DNA of 40,330 nt from Parabacteroides sp. (GTDB lineage Bacteria; Bacteroidota; Bacteroidia; Bacteroidales; Tannerellaceae): assembly GCA_018054455.1 (NCBI GenBank), contig JAGPJL010000011.1:1-40330 (forward strand), written 5' to 3'. Both the position numbers and the translations under genes were made by a program. Below are positions 26,701 to 35,566 of this stretch, piece after piece. Below the pieces are notes generated by a model. It had not been told where the DNA came from, made no database searches, and worked only from the letters and a program-made list of their open reading frames with translations. How positions within the stretch are numbered: position 1 is the first letter of the stretch; every line of letters starts with the position of its first letter.

Positions 26701-27717
26701 ACATTTGCTTCAGATCCCAATTTGCCTGGTAGCGGTATAGGATTGGCTCTGGGTAAAGGAATTGTGGAGTTGCATAAAGGAACATTGTCAATTTACAAAG
26801 ATGACAACGGAACTGTTTTGTCCGTTAAATTATTATCCGGTGATAAACATTTCACAGCAGATCAGCTCGACGGGGATCAACAACAAGATATAGCAGGGTC
26901 TCTTTCGTATGGACAGGTTGCTTCTTATGTTCCGGATGATATTTCCGTAAATTCTGAAAGCAGAAGATACAGAATGTTGCTGGTTGAAGATGATGATGAT
27001 CTACGTCAGCTTTTAAAAGAAACCTTTTCGCCGGTGTATGATGTCCTGGAAGCAAAGAACGGAGCGGAAGGGCTGGAGCTGGCGAAAGACGAAAAGCCGG
27101 ATATTATTATCAGTGATGTAAAGATGCCAAGACTTTCCGGAATCGAAATGTGTTCCCGTTTAAAGTCTCACATTGATACATTTCATATTCCAATCGTTTT
27201 ATTAACCACACAGACTTCAATAGAGCAACATATTGAAGGTGTAAAATGCGGGGCAGACGACTATATTATTAAGCCATTCAATATTGAACTTTTGTTTTTG
27301 AAATGTAATAATCTTGTTAAAAGCAGAAAGGATTTATCTCAAAAATATTCTGAACATCAGGAGTTTGATAAAGTTGAACTTGCAACAAACAGTAACGATC
27401 AGCTTTTTCTGGAGCATTCGGAAAAAATAATTCAGGATAATTTCGAAAACGTCTCTTTCGATGTGTCTGAATGGTGCAAGGAAATGGGGATCGGGCGTAC
27501 CAGTCTTTTTCATAAAGTTAAGGCAATTACCGGAATGACTCCCAATGATTATATCTTACATTTGAAAATGAGTAAGGGAATGATTCTTTTACGCGAAGAG
27601 AATTCTACAATTGCCGAAGTGGCTTATTCGTTGGGCTTTTCTTCACCAGCCTATTTTAGTCGTTGTTTTAAAAATCAGTTTGGAATAACACCTCAGCAAT
27701 ACCGTAAAAAAAGATGA
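23752..27717 (+). CDS. Hybrid two-component system sensor/regulator (HTCS) with degenerate kinase domain
   Basis: A 1321-residue one-protein two-component system. In order: signal peptide (MRPFLLFLFSLFSLFATA), two-propeller periplasmic sensor (about 20-680, repeated ILWVSS/LWIGS strands), Y_Y_Y domain (about 684-743), membrane helix (about 757-781), HisKA with H818 in NISHEFRTP, HATPase (about 917-1033), receiver with D1122 in IISDVKMP, and AraC helix-turn-helix (about 1233-1321). The HATPase is odd: the N-box reads NLLSSAFKF (S934 for Asn) and the G1 box DxGxG is replaced by KESMLEDN (963-970) with about two residues missing; the G2 box GSGIGLAL (993-1000) remains. ATG 23752 gives a clean signal peptide; ATG 23725 would add nine residues. 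It probably controls the divergent SusCD pair. Confidence 0.93.
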   Translation: MRPFLLFLFSLFSLFATAKDINFNTLGTIQGLSQASAISIWQDGVGRMWFGNDALNQFDGTNVKVYRLSEYFSEIEDSNIHAICGDNSSNLFFLAENQLVQFDLVRERFTLPGIQSNALYCTGDSLFYANDNKLYYYDSKATVNRLIASLPNPEHIIKSIQSAGNGIFWLGTTGGLYKVSIKNPEQPIRMFENESISCLYLDSNSCLWIGSKSKQIHRVLSNGEVKHVLLKMTDDFSYIDSDIYCFQEDSNGNIWVGTLSGLYLLEIKGDKGEVVQVEKPLLPESTIFSLYSDKQGTLWIGSYYGEVRFFNTKTNYYSFLPSNDRVSANLHGAVIGSMTEDLNGSLYIATEGSGLNVIHKNSALVEHFKKGTNGLTHNKIRSVWFDKENNRLYLGVYMDGLSYLDLKSQKFHTIKSPILSSIHEKIVEEIISYKNYLILLTQDGIFKMDKESQLITPLFDEVKLQNECKGIIRVIHVDNRGILWVSSMTKGLFTVDLKNKRILRNYGSGLGQGSVIPSAVRAICGNQKDGLFFATLKSGLLEYDFDKDTFKSYTKENHMLLSDVCYNMEFTKNGKLILTSDKGISLLDVRKHSSKHIRLTDFLPLKALSGDCGLFVSPTSGKIYVGGIYGMMSFMEDDLNDEQNDYNLYFSSLSVNNKMIDPNAEGILNKGFAYTTKIKLAYNQNTINVTFASSNYSSSYNCRYEYKMDGLDEFWTSTDYQTITYTSLPPGNYILRVRELANPSKMISLEIIVSAPFWASIPAYFVYAFLLFSLLFWYVRFNKGKALLQASLEMEQRENVRIEELNQKKLEFFTNISHEFRTPLMLISGQADRLLQQDLSSGNKNKIEKIQKQSLRMQDLITELLDFRKLEQDRFDLKVDSHDIAAFLNEIFTSFTEYAKEKQIRYLFEHANEEVILWFDQIQMQKVFYNLLSSAFKFSVTPGEIRLILEQKKGFAEVKVFIKESMLEDNVLEGIFDSFYQSDTFASDPNLPGSGIGLALGKGIVELHKGTLSIYKDDNGTVLSVKLLSGDKHFTADQLDGDQQQDIAGSLSYGQVASYVPDDISVNSESRRYRMLLVEDDDDLRQLLKETFSPVYDVLEAKNGAEGLELAKDEKPDIIISDVKMPRLSGIEMCSRLKSHIDTFHIPIVLLTTQTSIEQHIEGVKCGADDYIIKPFNIELLFLKCNNLVKSRKDLSQKYSEHQEFDKVELATNSNDQLFLEHSEKIIQDNFENVSFDVSEWCKEMGIGRTSLFHKVKAITGMTPNDYILHLKMSKGMILLREENSTIAEVAYSLGFSSPAYFSRCFKNQFGITPQQYRKKR

Positions 27718-27785
27718 TATTTTTTACATATTTAAGTAATATTAATAATACAGAAAAAGGAAATGTAATAAAAAGCGTACTTTTT

Positions 27786-27816
27786 TTTGCAAACAGGCTG
27801 ATTATTTGTATATTTG
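27786..27816 (+). promoter_or_regulatory. Consensus promoter of rimP-nusA-infB
   Basis: TTTG (27786-27789), then exactly 19 nt, then TATATTTG (27809-27816): a perfect match to TTTG-N19-TAnnTTTG. Transcription should start near 27823, leaving a leader of about 60 nt. Confidence 0.8.
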
Positions 27817-27836
27817 CAAGCGATAAAGAGACGATG

Positions 27837-27861
27837 AGGAGGGGGCGGGTAGTCCCCTCCT
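27837..27861 (+). promoter_or_regulatory. GC-rich hairpin in the rimP operon leader (possible attenuator)
   Basis: AGGAGGGG (27837-27844) pairs with CCCCTCCT (27854-27861) over a 9-nt loop; three U follow before a G. It lies in the predicted 5' leader, about 14 nt after the transcription start and 21 nt before the rimP ATG. It looks like a weak intrinsic terminator or a protein-binding leader. Confidence 0.5.
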
Positions 27862-27882
27862 TTTGTTCTTAACCATATATGT

Positions 27883-28350
27883 ATGATAGAAAAAAGCAGA
27901 ATTACTCAGCTTGCGGAAGAACACTTGGCTTCCTCGGACAACTACTTGGTTGACGTAGTAATAAAACCAGGTAATATTATTATCGTCGAAATTGATAATG
28001 ACGATGCAGTTTGTATTGAAGATTGTATATCTTTAAGCCGTTATCTGGAAGATAATCTTGACAGAGAATCTGAGGATTTTGAACTTGAAGTCGGATCAGC
28101 TGGAATTACATCTCCTTTTAAAATACTTCGTCAGTATATCAAAAACATAGGAAATGAAGTAGATGTACTGTTGAAAAATGGAGTAAAATTCTCTGGAGTT
28201 CTTAAATCTGCCGATGAAAATGGAATTGTTGTTTCGATAGAGAAACAAATCAAACCTGAAGGGGCAAAGCGTAAAATGACAGTCCAGGAAGATCTTGCAT
28301 ACACCTTTAATGAAATTAAAAATACAAAATACTTAATAAGATTCAAGTAA
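27883..28350 (+). CDS. rimP: Ribosome maturation factor RimP
   Basis: A 155-residue factor for 30S subunit maturation. The N-terminal domain carries EIDNDDAVCIEDCISLSRYL and the diagnostic FELEVGSAGITSPFK; the C-terminal SH3-like domain contains VDVLLKNGVKFSGVLKSADE and ends NEIKNTKYLIRFK. Shorter variants like this are usual in Bacteroidetes. It is the first gene of the rimP-nusA-infB operon and is preceded by a consensus promoter and a hairpin leader. Confidence 0.95.
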   Translation: MIEKSRITQLAEEHLASSDNYLVDVVIKPGNIIIVEIDNDDAVCIEDCISLSRYLEDNLDRESEDFELEVGSAGITSPFKILRQYIKNIGNEVDVLLKNGVKFSGVLKSADENGIVVSIEKQIKPEGAKRKMTVQEDLAYTFNEIKNTKYLIRFK

Positions 28351-28359
28351 AATTAGACT

Positions 28360-29625
28360 ATGGCCAAGAAAGAGGAAACAATCAGTATGATTGATACATT
28401 AGCAGAATTCAAGGATTTAAAAAATATTGATAAGGACACAATGATCAGCGTTCTGGAGGATTCTTTCAGAAACGTAATCGCTAAGATGTTCGGGACTGAT
28501 GAAAATTTCGACGTTATTATCAATCCGGAAAAGGGAGACTTTGAAATCTGGAGAAACCGGACTGTAGTCGCCGATGATGAGCTGGAAAATGCAACTCTTC
28601 AGATCACGCAAACCGAAGCCCGTAAAATTGATGCCGACTGCGAAGTTGGAGAAGAGGTTACGGATGAGGTTCACTTTGCGGATTTTGGACGTAGAGCTAT
28701 TCTAAATCTTCGCCAGACTCTTGCTTCTAAAATACTTGAATTGCAGAAAGATAGCTTGTTTGCAAAATATAAAGATAAAATAGGACAGATTGTTTCTGCA
28801 GATGTTTACCAGGTGTGGAAGAAAGAAATATTGCTTCTCGACGACGATGGTAACGAATTGCTGCTTCCAAAAACTGAACAAATCCCAACAGATTTTTATC
28901 GTAAAGGAGAAACAGTACGTGCAGTTGTTCTCAGAGTAGACAATCTAAACAATAATCCTAAAATTATATTGTCAAGAACAGCTCCGGTTTTCCTTGAAAG
29001 ATTATTTGAACTGGAAGTTCCTGAAATCAACGACGGACTTATTACTATTAAAAAAATAGCTCGTATCCCCGGGGAAAGAGCCAAAGTGGCTGTAGAGTCT
29101 TACGACGACCGCATCGACCCCGTTGGTGCATGCGTCGGTATGAAAGGATCCCGTATTCATGGGATTGTTCGGGAACTACGCAACGAAAATATAGATGTTA
29201 TCAACTACACATCTAACGTGACTTTGTTTATTCAGCGCGCGCTTAGTCCTGCCAAGATCTCATCTATCAGGTTAACCGAAGATGAACACAAAGCAGAGGT
29301 ATATCTTCGTCCCGAAGAAGTATCGCTGGCGATTGGTAAAGGCGGATTGAATATTAAATTGGCTTGTATGCTTACCGAATATACGATTGACGTATTTCGC
29401 GATATTGAGGGTGCTGATGAGGAAGATATTTATCTGGATGAATTTGTTGATGAAATCGACAGCTGGATTATCGATGCACTTAAAAATATCGGATGTTATA
29501 CAGCGAAAAACGTGTTGGCGATGACCCGCGCGGAATTAATAGAGCGTGCAGATCTGGAAGAGTCTACAGTAGATGAAATTCTGGCTATTTTCACTGCTGA
29601 ATTTGAAGATCAGGATAAAGAATAA
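28360..29625 (+). CDS. nusA: Transcription termination/antitermination factor NusA
   Basis: A 421-residue RNA-polymerase-binding factor. The N-terminal polymerase-binding domain (about 1-135) is followed by the S1 domain (about 140-205) and two KH domains (VGACVGMKGSRIHGIVREL, and LRPEEVSLAIGKGGLNIKLA). The C-terminus is acidic and lacks the paired acidic repeats of the E. coli protein, although one helix-hairpin-helix-like stretch (IGCYTAKNVLAMTRAELIER) is present. It starts 9 nt after rimP. Confidence 0.97.
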   Translation: MAKKEETISMIDTLAEFKDLKNIDKDTMISVLEDSFRNVIAKMFGTDENFDVIINPEKGDFEIWRNRTVVADDELENATLQITQTEARKIDADCEVGEEVTDEVHFADFGRRAILNLRQTLASKILELQKDSLFAKYKDKIGQIVSADVYQVWKKEILLLDDDGNELLLPKTEQIPTDFYRKGETVRAVVLRVDNLNNNPKIILSRTAPVFLERLFELEVPEINDGLITIKKIARIPGERAKVAVESYDDRIDPVGACVGMKGSRIHGIVRELRNENIDVINYTSNVTLFIQRALSPAKISSIRLTEDEHKAEVYLRPEEVSLAIGKGGLNIKLACMLTEYTIDVFRDIEGADEEDIYLDEFVDEIDSWIIDALKNIGCYTAKNVLAMTRAELIERADLEESTVDEILAIFTAEFEDQDKE

Positions 29626-29649
29626 AAAAGTTTTACGACAAAGTTAGAT

Positions 29650-32600
29650 ATGCCTATAAAATTAATAAATGTAACAAGAGATTTAAATGTTGGAATCACC
29701 TCTGTGGTCGAATTCCTTCATAAGAAAGGTCATCAGGTTGAGAGCAATCCCAACACGAAGATCAGTGATGAACAGTATGCTTTGCTCGTAAATGAGTTTG
29801 GAAAAGGATTACAGGATGGAAAAGATCGTGAGCGTTTTCAGAAAGATAAAAGAAAAGAGACAGTAGAAGATACTGCTTCGACTAAACATGAAAAATCTTT
29901 CGAAATTAAAACTGAAGTTCCGGAAGAGTTTAAGCCCAGAATTGTAACGAAGGGAAAAATAAATCTGGACGATCATCATAAAAAGCATGAAGCTCCTGAA
30001 TCGAAAGAAGTGCCGGTTGTGAAGGAAGTACCCGTTGTGAAGGAAGTACCGGTTGTGAAAGAAGAGGTTATGACTGTTAAGCCAGAGGTTGCTCCGGATA
30101 TTAAAATTCAATCAGAACCTGTTGTCGAAATTCCGCAAGTTGCAGAACAACCTCCTAAGGTTGAAAAAACTGTGCCTGAACAGGTGGAAAAAGTAAAAGT
30201 AGTGGAAAAAGTAATAGCCGAAGATAAACGACCGATGGTTTCAGAGACTCCAAAAGAAATTAGATCAGAAAAGATAGAAGATAAATCTGTCGAGGTAGTT
30301 TCCGTAGATGCGGAAACTGAGACGGATGAAGGAAAGGATGAACTTTTCCGTATTAGTACAACCAAGTTTGAGTCAAATATTAAGGTTACAGGAAAGATTG
30401 ACCTGAACGCGCTCAACCAGTCTACCCGTCCTAAAAAGAAGACGAAGGAAGAGAAGAGAAAAGAACGCGACGACAAACGTTATCCTGAGCGTAAACCTGT
30501 TGTGGCTCACAAAGGTCCTGGCAAAGATACTTCGCCCAGACCTGCTGCACCTGTTAAAGCCGGTACAGCACCTGTTAAAGTCGGAGCAGGACCAGTAAAA
30601 CCTGGATCGGCACCTGTGAAAGCAGGAGATGATGCAGAGAAAAAGAAGCGTAAACGTATCAAGAAGGAACGTGTGGATGTAACTACCACTCCGGGAGCTA
30701 ATCCCAATCCGAACTTTACGCGTCCTACTTTACGAACCGATCACAAGCCGCGTTTAAAGAAACCGGTTAAGACTGAGGTTAGCGAAGTGGATGTTCAGAA
30801 ACAGATCAAAGAAACGTTAGCTCGTTTAACAAATAAAGGAAAGTCCAACACCAAGGGCGCCAAATACCGTAGAGATAAACGTGATGCTGCTTCCCGTCGT
30901 GAACACGATATAATGGATCAGGAAGAACGCGAAAGCATGGTATTGAAGCTTACGGAGTTTGTTACTGCAAACGACCTGGCCAACCTGATGGATGTGCCTG
31001 TTACAAAGGTTATTGGTACATGTATGAGTATTGGTATCATGGTTTCCATTAACCAGCGTCTGGATGCCGAAACAATCAATATCGTAGCCGAAGAATTTGG
31101 ATTTAAGACAGAATACGTAAGTGCGGAAGTGGTTGAGGCTATTAATGCGGATGAAGAAGACAACGAAGAAGATATGGTTACCCGTCCACCTATTGTAACA
31201 GTAATGGGACACGTTGACCACGGTAAAACATCTTTGCTCGACAATATCCGTAATGCCAATGTAATTGCCGGTGAAGCCGGAGGTATTACTCAGCATATTG
31301 GAGCTTACAACGTAAAAATAAAGAGTGGAAGACGTATTACATTCCTGGATACCCCGGGTCACGAAGCTTTTACAGCCATGCGTGCTCGTGGAGCTAAGGT
31401 TACAGATATTGCGATTATTATAATAGCGGCCGATGATAATGTAATGCCTCAGACGATTGAAGCAATTAACCATGCTGCGGCCGCAGGTGTTCCTATGGTG
31501 TTTGCTATTAATAAAATAGATAAAAACGGAGCTAATCCTGAAAAGATTAAGGAAGAGCTGGCTAAAATGAATTACCTGGTAGAAGACTGGGGTGGAAAGT
31601 ATCAGTCGCAGGAAATTTCGGCCAAACAGGGTCTGGGAGTCGAAGAGCTTCTCGAAAAGGTGTTGCTTGAAGCTGATATGCTTGACTTGAAGGCTAATCC
31701 TAAGAAAAGAGCGGTAGGTTCTATCATTGAATCATCACTTGACAAAGGCCGCGGTTATGTATCTACTGTTCTTATCGAATCAGGTACGTTGCGTATGGGG
31801 GATATTGTGTTGGCCGGAACGCATCATGGTAAGATTAAAGCTATGTTCAATGAGCGTAACGTGCGAATTGAAGAAGCGAAGCCTTCGGAACCAGTATTGA
31901 TTTTGGGATTAAATGGTGCTCCTCAAGCAGGTGATACGTTCAACGTACTTGAAACAGAACAGGAAGCCCGTGAAATTGCAACCAGAAGAGAGCAGTTACA
32001 ACGTGAACAAGGTATCCGTACGCAGAAGATGCTTACGTTGGATGACATTGGCCGTCGTATTGCGGTTGGAAGCTTCCAGGAATTAAATGTGATTGTGAAG
32101 GGTGACGTGGATGGTTCTGTAGAAGCCTTGTCAGATTCTCTGATTCGTCTTTCTACTCCCGAAATTCAGGTTAACGTTATTCATAAGGCCGTAGGTCAGA
32201 TCTCTGAATCAGATGTTGTATTGGCAGCTGCCTCCAACGCGATTGTTATCGGCTTCCAGGTACGTCCTGCAGTAGCCGCCCGTCGTCAGGCTGATAAGGA
32301 AGGTGTCGAAATACGTCTGTACTCAATCATCTACGATGCTATCGAAGAAGTGAAGTCAGCTATGGAAGGAATGTTATCTCCCGAAATCAAGGAGGTTATT
32401 ACTTCGAATGTTGAAGTTCGCGAAGTATTCAAAATTACCAAGGTAGGTACGGTAGCAGGTTGTATGGTGAAGGAAGGTAAGATTAAGCGTTCCAATAAAA
32501 TCCGTCTTGTCCGCGATGGTATTGTTATCTATTCCGGCGATCTGGGCTCATTGAAGCGTTATAAAGATGATGTGAAAGAAGTTGCTTTTGGCTACGAGTG

Positions 32601-32688
32601 TGGTCTGAATATTACGAATTATAATGATATAAAGGTTGGTGATATTATTGAATCTTACGAAGAAGTGGAAGTAAAGAAGACTCTATAA
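29650..32688 (+). CDS. infB: Translation initiation factor IF-2
   Basis: A 1012-residue GTPase that places initiator tRNA on the ribosome. An N-terminal IF2_N-like segment (about 1-55) is followed by a long charged, low-complexity linker (about 60-400) with short tandem repeats, then a second IF2_N region (about 430-490). The G domain follows: G1 GHVDHGKT at 520-527, G2 [11 protein letters not shown]3 DTPGHEAF, G4 NKIDK, G5 SAKQG. Domains II-IV end at [18 protein letters not shown] and [17 protein letters not shown] blocks. Its stop codon overlaps the cvpA start by one base. Confidence 0.97.
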   Translation: MPIKLINVTRDLNVGITSVVEFLHKKGHQVESNPNTKISDEQYALLVNEFGKGLQDGKDRERFQKDKRKETVEDTASTKHEKSFEIKTEVPEEFKPRIVTKGKINLDDHHKKHEAPESKEVPVVKEVPVVKEVPVVKEEVMTVKPEVAPDIKIQSEPVVEIPQVAEQPPKVEKTVPEQVEKVKVVEKVIAEDKRPMVSETPKEIRSEKIEDKSVEVVSVDAETETDEGKDELFRISTTKFESNIKVTGKIDLNALNQSTRPKKKTKEEKRKERDDKRYPERKPVVAHKGPGKDTSPRPAAPVKAGTAPVKVGAGPVKPGSAPVKAGDDAEKKKRKRIKKERVDVTTTPGANPNPNFTRPTLRTDHKPRLKKPVKTEVSEVDVQKQIKETLARLTNKGKSNTKGAKYRRDKRDAASRREHDIMDQEERESMVLKLTEFVTANDLANLMDVPVTKVIGTCMSIGIMVSINQRLDAETINIVAEEFGFKTEYVSAEVVEAINADEEDNEEDMVTRPPIVTVMGHVDHGKTSLLDNIRNANVIAGEAGGITQHIGAYNVKIKSGRRITFLDTPGHEAFTAMRARGAKVTDIAIIIIAADDNVMPQTIEAINHAAAAGVPMVFAINKIDKNGANPEKIKEELAKMNYLVEDWGGKYQSQEISAKQGLGVEELLEKVLLEADMLDLKANPKKRAVGSIIESSLDKGRGYVSTVLIESGTLRMGDIVLAGTHHGKIKAMFNERNVRIEEAKPSEPVLILGLNGAPQAGDTFNVLETEQEAREIATRREQLQREQGIRTQKMLTLDDIGRRIAVGSFQELNVIVKGDVDGSVEALSDSLIRLSTPEIQVNVIHKAVGQISESDVVLAAASNAIVIGFQVRPAVAARRQADKEGVEIRLYSIIYDAIEEVKSAMEGMLSPEIKEVITSNVEVREVFKITKVGTVAGCMVKEGKIKRSNKIRLVRDGIVIYSGDLGSLKRYKDDVKEVAFGYECGLNITNYNDIKVGDIIESYEEVEVKKTL
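30007..30060 (+). repeat. Three 18-nt tandem repeats inside infB
   Basis: Three in-frame copies of an 18-nt unit encode EVPVVK three times. Copies differ only at synonymous third positions, in the disordered linker of IF-2. Confidence 0.85.
30547..30630 (+). repeat. Four 21-nt degenerate tandem repeats inside infB
   Basis: Four in-frame 21-nt units encode (A/G)PVK(A/V/P)G followed by one or two small residues. The third unit has diverged most. They lie in the linker before the second IF2_N region. Confidence 0.75.
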
Positions 32689-33215
32689 TGAATTGGTTGG
32701 ATTTAACATTGGTTTGTTTAGCCGGTTTAGGATTTGTGAAAGGCCTGTTTGATGGATTCATCAAACAGGTTGTTTCGCTTATAGCCCTGATACTCGCGAT
32801 CTATTTCTGCGGTCAGCTTGCTACATGGTTTCAGGCTTTTTTCCTCGAATCAGGCATGTTATCCAGTAAAGCCTCTGTTATTGTAAGTTATATTCTCGGG
32901 TTTACGCTCATTGTCGCTGTTATTAATCTGGCAGGTTCTGCCGTCGATAAAGTAGTGGATGCGACACCAATTGGCGTACTGAATCATTTGTCGGGCGGAG
33001 CGTTCGGTGTTATGATTATGATCCTATTCACAAGCTTGTTTATTAACTTTTACGAAACGGTAGATAAACATAATCTGTTTATTTCAAAAGAAACCAAAGA
33101 GGCGTCCCGTTTCTATTATTTCACCGAATCCATTATCCCTTCCGTTTATGCTCCCTTTCATTTTTTTGAAGAAAAAGATGAAAACAAGAAGAGTTACAGT
33201 CTTCGATCCATTTAA
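32688..33215 (+). CDS. CvpA-family membrane protein
   Basis: A 175-residue inner-membrane protein with four hydrophobic segments (about 4-20, 25-45, 62-80, 98-118). LDLTLVCLAGLGFVKGLFDGFIKQ at the start and the glycine-rich helices match the CvpA family, known from colicin V production and linked to envelope stress. The exact function is not known. ATG overlaps the infB stop codon (TAATG), so the two are translationally coupled. Next to infB is its usual place in Bacteroidetes as I recall it. Confidence 0.9.
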   Translation: MNWLDLTLVCLAGLGFVKGLFDGFIKQVVSLIALILAIYFCGQLATWFQAFFLESGMLSSKASVIVSYILGFTLIVAVINLAGSAVDKVVDATPIGVLNHLSGGAFGVMIMILFTSLFINFYETVDKHNLFISKETKEASRFYYFTESIIPSVYAPFHFFEEKDENKKSYSLRSI

Positions 33216-33299
33216 ATTATGGGCATATCAATCAGACAGCAGGAACAAAATGAGTAGAATGGTTGTTTTTATGTAACATGTAAAGTTTAAGTTTATTAT

Positions 33300-34754
33300 A
33301 TGCAGGATTCAACAGATATTATAAGTGAGGTAACATCCGGAGATTATAAGTACGGTTTTGTTACCAATATAGATACGGAAGTAATCGCAAAGGGACTTGA
33401 CGAGAACACAGTCCGGATTATTTCTGCTAAAAAGAATGAACCGGAATGGATGCTTGAATTCCGGTTAAAAGCCTATCGCCATTGGCTCACACTTGAGATG
33501 CCAACCTGGCCGCACCTTACTATCCCTAAGATAGATTATCAGGATATTATTTATTATGCCGCTCCCAAAAAGAAAGAAGGTCCAAAATCATTGGACGATG
33601 TAGATCCGGAGTTGTTAAAAACTTTCGATAAGCTGGGTATTCCATTGCACGAACGTGAACACCTGGCCGGAGTTTCCGGAATGGCAGTCGACGCCGTAAT
33701 GGACAGTGTTTCGGTTAAGACAACCTTCAAGGAAAATCTGGCTGAAAAAGGAATAATCTTCTCTTCATTTAGTGAAGCAGTGCATAATCATCCTGATTTG
33801 GTACAGAAATATTTGGGAAGCGTAGTGTCTTACCGAGATAATTTCTTCGCCGCTCTTAACTCCGCTGTGTTTAGCGACGGTTCGTTTGTATTTATTCCAA
33901 AAGGAGTTAGATGCCCGATGGAACTATCTACCTACTTCCGTATCAATACAGCCAATACAGGTCAGTTTGAACGGACCTTGATTGTTGCCGAAGATGATGC
34001 TTATGTAAGTTATCTGGAAGGATGTACAGCACCCATGCGTGACGAAAACCAGCTGCATGCTGCCATCGTCGAGATTATAGCTCTCGAACGTGCCGAAGTA
34101 AAATACTCGACTGTTCAAAACTGGTATCCCGGCGACAAAGACGGAAAAGGTGGTATCTACAATTTTGTAACCAAGCGCGGGTTGTGCAAGGGCGATTTCA
34201 GCAAGATCTCATGGACGCAGGTGGAAACCGGTTCTGCTATCACCTGGAAATATCCAAGTTGCATTCTGGCTGGAGACAACTCGGTAGGCGAATTTTATTC
34301 GGTAGCCGTAACGAACAACTATCAGCAAGCTGATACCGGTACCAAGATGGTTCACCTTGGAAGAAATACAAAAAGTACGATCGTATCCAAAGGAATATCA
34401 GCCGGACATAGTCAGAATAGCTATCGGGGGTTGGTTAAAGTTTCTCCACGTGCCGAAAATGCCCGTAATCATTCGCAATGCGACAGTTTGTTGTTAAGCG
34501 ACCATTGCGGAGCGCATACATTCCCTTATGCGGATGTACAGAATGAAACTGCGGTAATCGAGCATGAAGCAACGACTTCCAAGATTAACGAAGACCAGAT
34601 ATTTTACTGTAACCAGCGGGGTATCTCAACCGAAGAAGCTGTTGGTTTGATTGTTAATGGTTATGCCCGCGAGGTAATGAATAAACTTCCCATGGAATTT
34701 GCTGTAGAGGCACAAAAGCTACTGTCGATCTCTCTGGAAGGAAGCGTTGGATAA
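33300..34754 (+). CDS. sufB: Fe-S cluster assembly scaffold protein SufB
   Basis: A 484-residue scaffold subunit of the SufBCD complex on which Fe-S clusters are built. Typical blocks: [21 protein letters not shown] start (here [16 protein letters not shown]), [99 protein letters not shown] with its conserved Cys, and [20 protein letters not shown]. It follows cvpA after 84 nt with no clear promoter between, so it may be read from the rimP operon. sufC is 55 nt downstream. Confidence 0.97.
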   Translation: MQDSTDIISEVTSGDYKYGFVTNIDTEVIAKGLDENTVRIISAKKNEPEWMLEFRLKAYRHWLTLEMPTWPHLTIPKIDYQDIIYYAAPKKKEGPKSLDDVDPELLKTFDKLGIPLHEREHLAGVSGMAVDAVMDSVSVKTTFKENLAEKGIIFSSFSEAVHNHPDLVQKYLGSVVSYRDNFFAALNSAVFSDGSFVFIPKGVRCPMELSTYFRINTANTGQFERTLIVAEDDAYVSYLEGCTAPMRDENQLHAAIVEIIALERAEVKYSTVQNWYPGDKDGKGGIYNFVTKRGLCKGDFSKISWTQVETGSAITWKYPSCILAGDNSVGEFYSVAVTNNYQQADTGTKMVHLGRNTKSTIVSKGISAGHSQNSYRGLVKVSPRAENARNHSQCDSLLLSDHCGAHTFPYADVQNETAVIEHEATTSKINEDQIFYCNQRGISTEEAVGLIVNGYAREVMNKLPMEFAVEAQKLLSISLEGSVG

Positions 34755-34809
34755 TTTGATAAAACAACCTCTATATAAAATTAATAAATAAAGCTTCAAC
34801 ATATATATT

Positions 34810-35565
34810 ATGTTACAAATAAAAAATTTGCATGCCAATATTAATGGCAAAGAGATATTGAAAGGTATCAACCTCACCGTGAAGCCTGGCGAAATTCACG
34901 CAATCATGGGTCCGAACGGATCTGGTAAAAGCACGTTGGCTTCTGTGCTTGTGGGTAATCCGGCTTTCGAAGTAACGGAAGGAGAAATTCTTTTCAACGG
35001 GAAAGATATTTTTGATTTGTCTCCCGAGGACCGTTCCAGAGAAGGAATGTTTCTAAGTTTCCAGTATCCGGTGGAAATACCAGGAGTAAGCATGGTGAAT
35101 TTCATGCGTGCGGCTCTTAACGAACACCGTAAATATAATGGCCTCGAACCAGTTTCTGCATCCGATTTCCTTAAACTAATGCGCGAAAAACGTGCCGTTG
35201 TTGAAATGGATAACAAACTGTCAAGCCGTTCGGTAAATGAAGGTTTTTCAGGGGGTGAAAAGAAAAGAAACGAAATATTTCAGATGGCTATGCTGAATCC
35301 TAAGCTGGCTATTTTGGACGAAACCGACAGTGGTCTCGATATTGATGCCCTGCGTATTGTTGCCAACGGGGTGAATCAGTTGAAGACTCCCGAAAATGCA
35401 GCGATCGTAATCACACACTACCAGCGTTTGCTTGAATATATTAAGCCGGACGTAGTGCATGTGCTTTATAAAGGACGTATTGTTAAGACAGCAGGTCCCG
35501 AACTGGCTCTCGAGCTGGAAGAAAAGGGATACGACTGGATTAAGAAAGAAATGGGAGACGAGTAA
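34810..35565 (+). CDS. sufC: Fe-S cluster assembly ATPase SufC
   Basis: A 251-residue ABC-type ATPase that drives conformational change in SufBCD; it is soluble and has no membrane segment. Walker A GPNGSGKST near residue 35, Q-loop in FQYPVEIPGV, SufC-type signature NEGFSGGEKKRNEIFQ, Walker B LAILDETDSGLD, and the switch His in VITHYQRLL are all present. It lies between sufB (55 nt) and sufD (1 nt). Confidence 0.97.
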   Translation: MLQIKNLHANINGKEILKGINLTVKPGEIHAIMGPNGSGKSTLASVLVGNPAFEVTEGEILFNGKDIFDLSPEDRSREGMFLSFQYPVEIPGVSMVNFMRAALNEHRKYNGLEPVSASDFLKLMREKRAVVEMDNKLSSRSVNEGFSGGEKKRNEIFQMAMLNPKLAILDETDSGLDIDALRIVANGVNQLKTPENAAIVITHYQRLLEYIKPDVVHVLYKGRIVKTAGPELALELEEKGYDWIKKEMGDE

Positions 35566-35566
35566 T

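Noticed and set aside
30826..31473. 215-codon minus-strand frame opposite infB
   Set aside because: It lies wholly antisense to conserved IF-2 domains; its composition is that of a mirrored coding frame, with no recognisable domain.
35459..35566. N-terminal extension of the sufD frame
   Set aside because: It lies inside sufC; the ATG at 35567 immediately after sufC starts at a normal SufD N-terminus.
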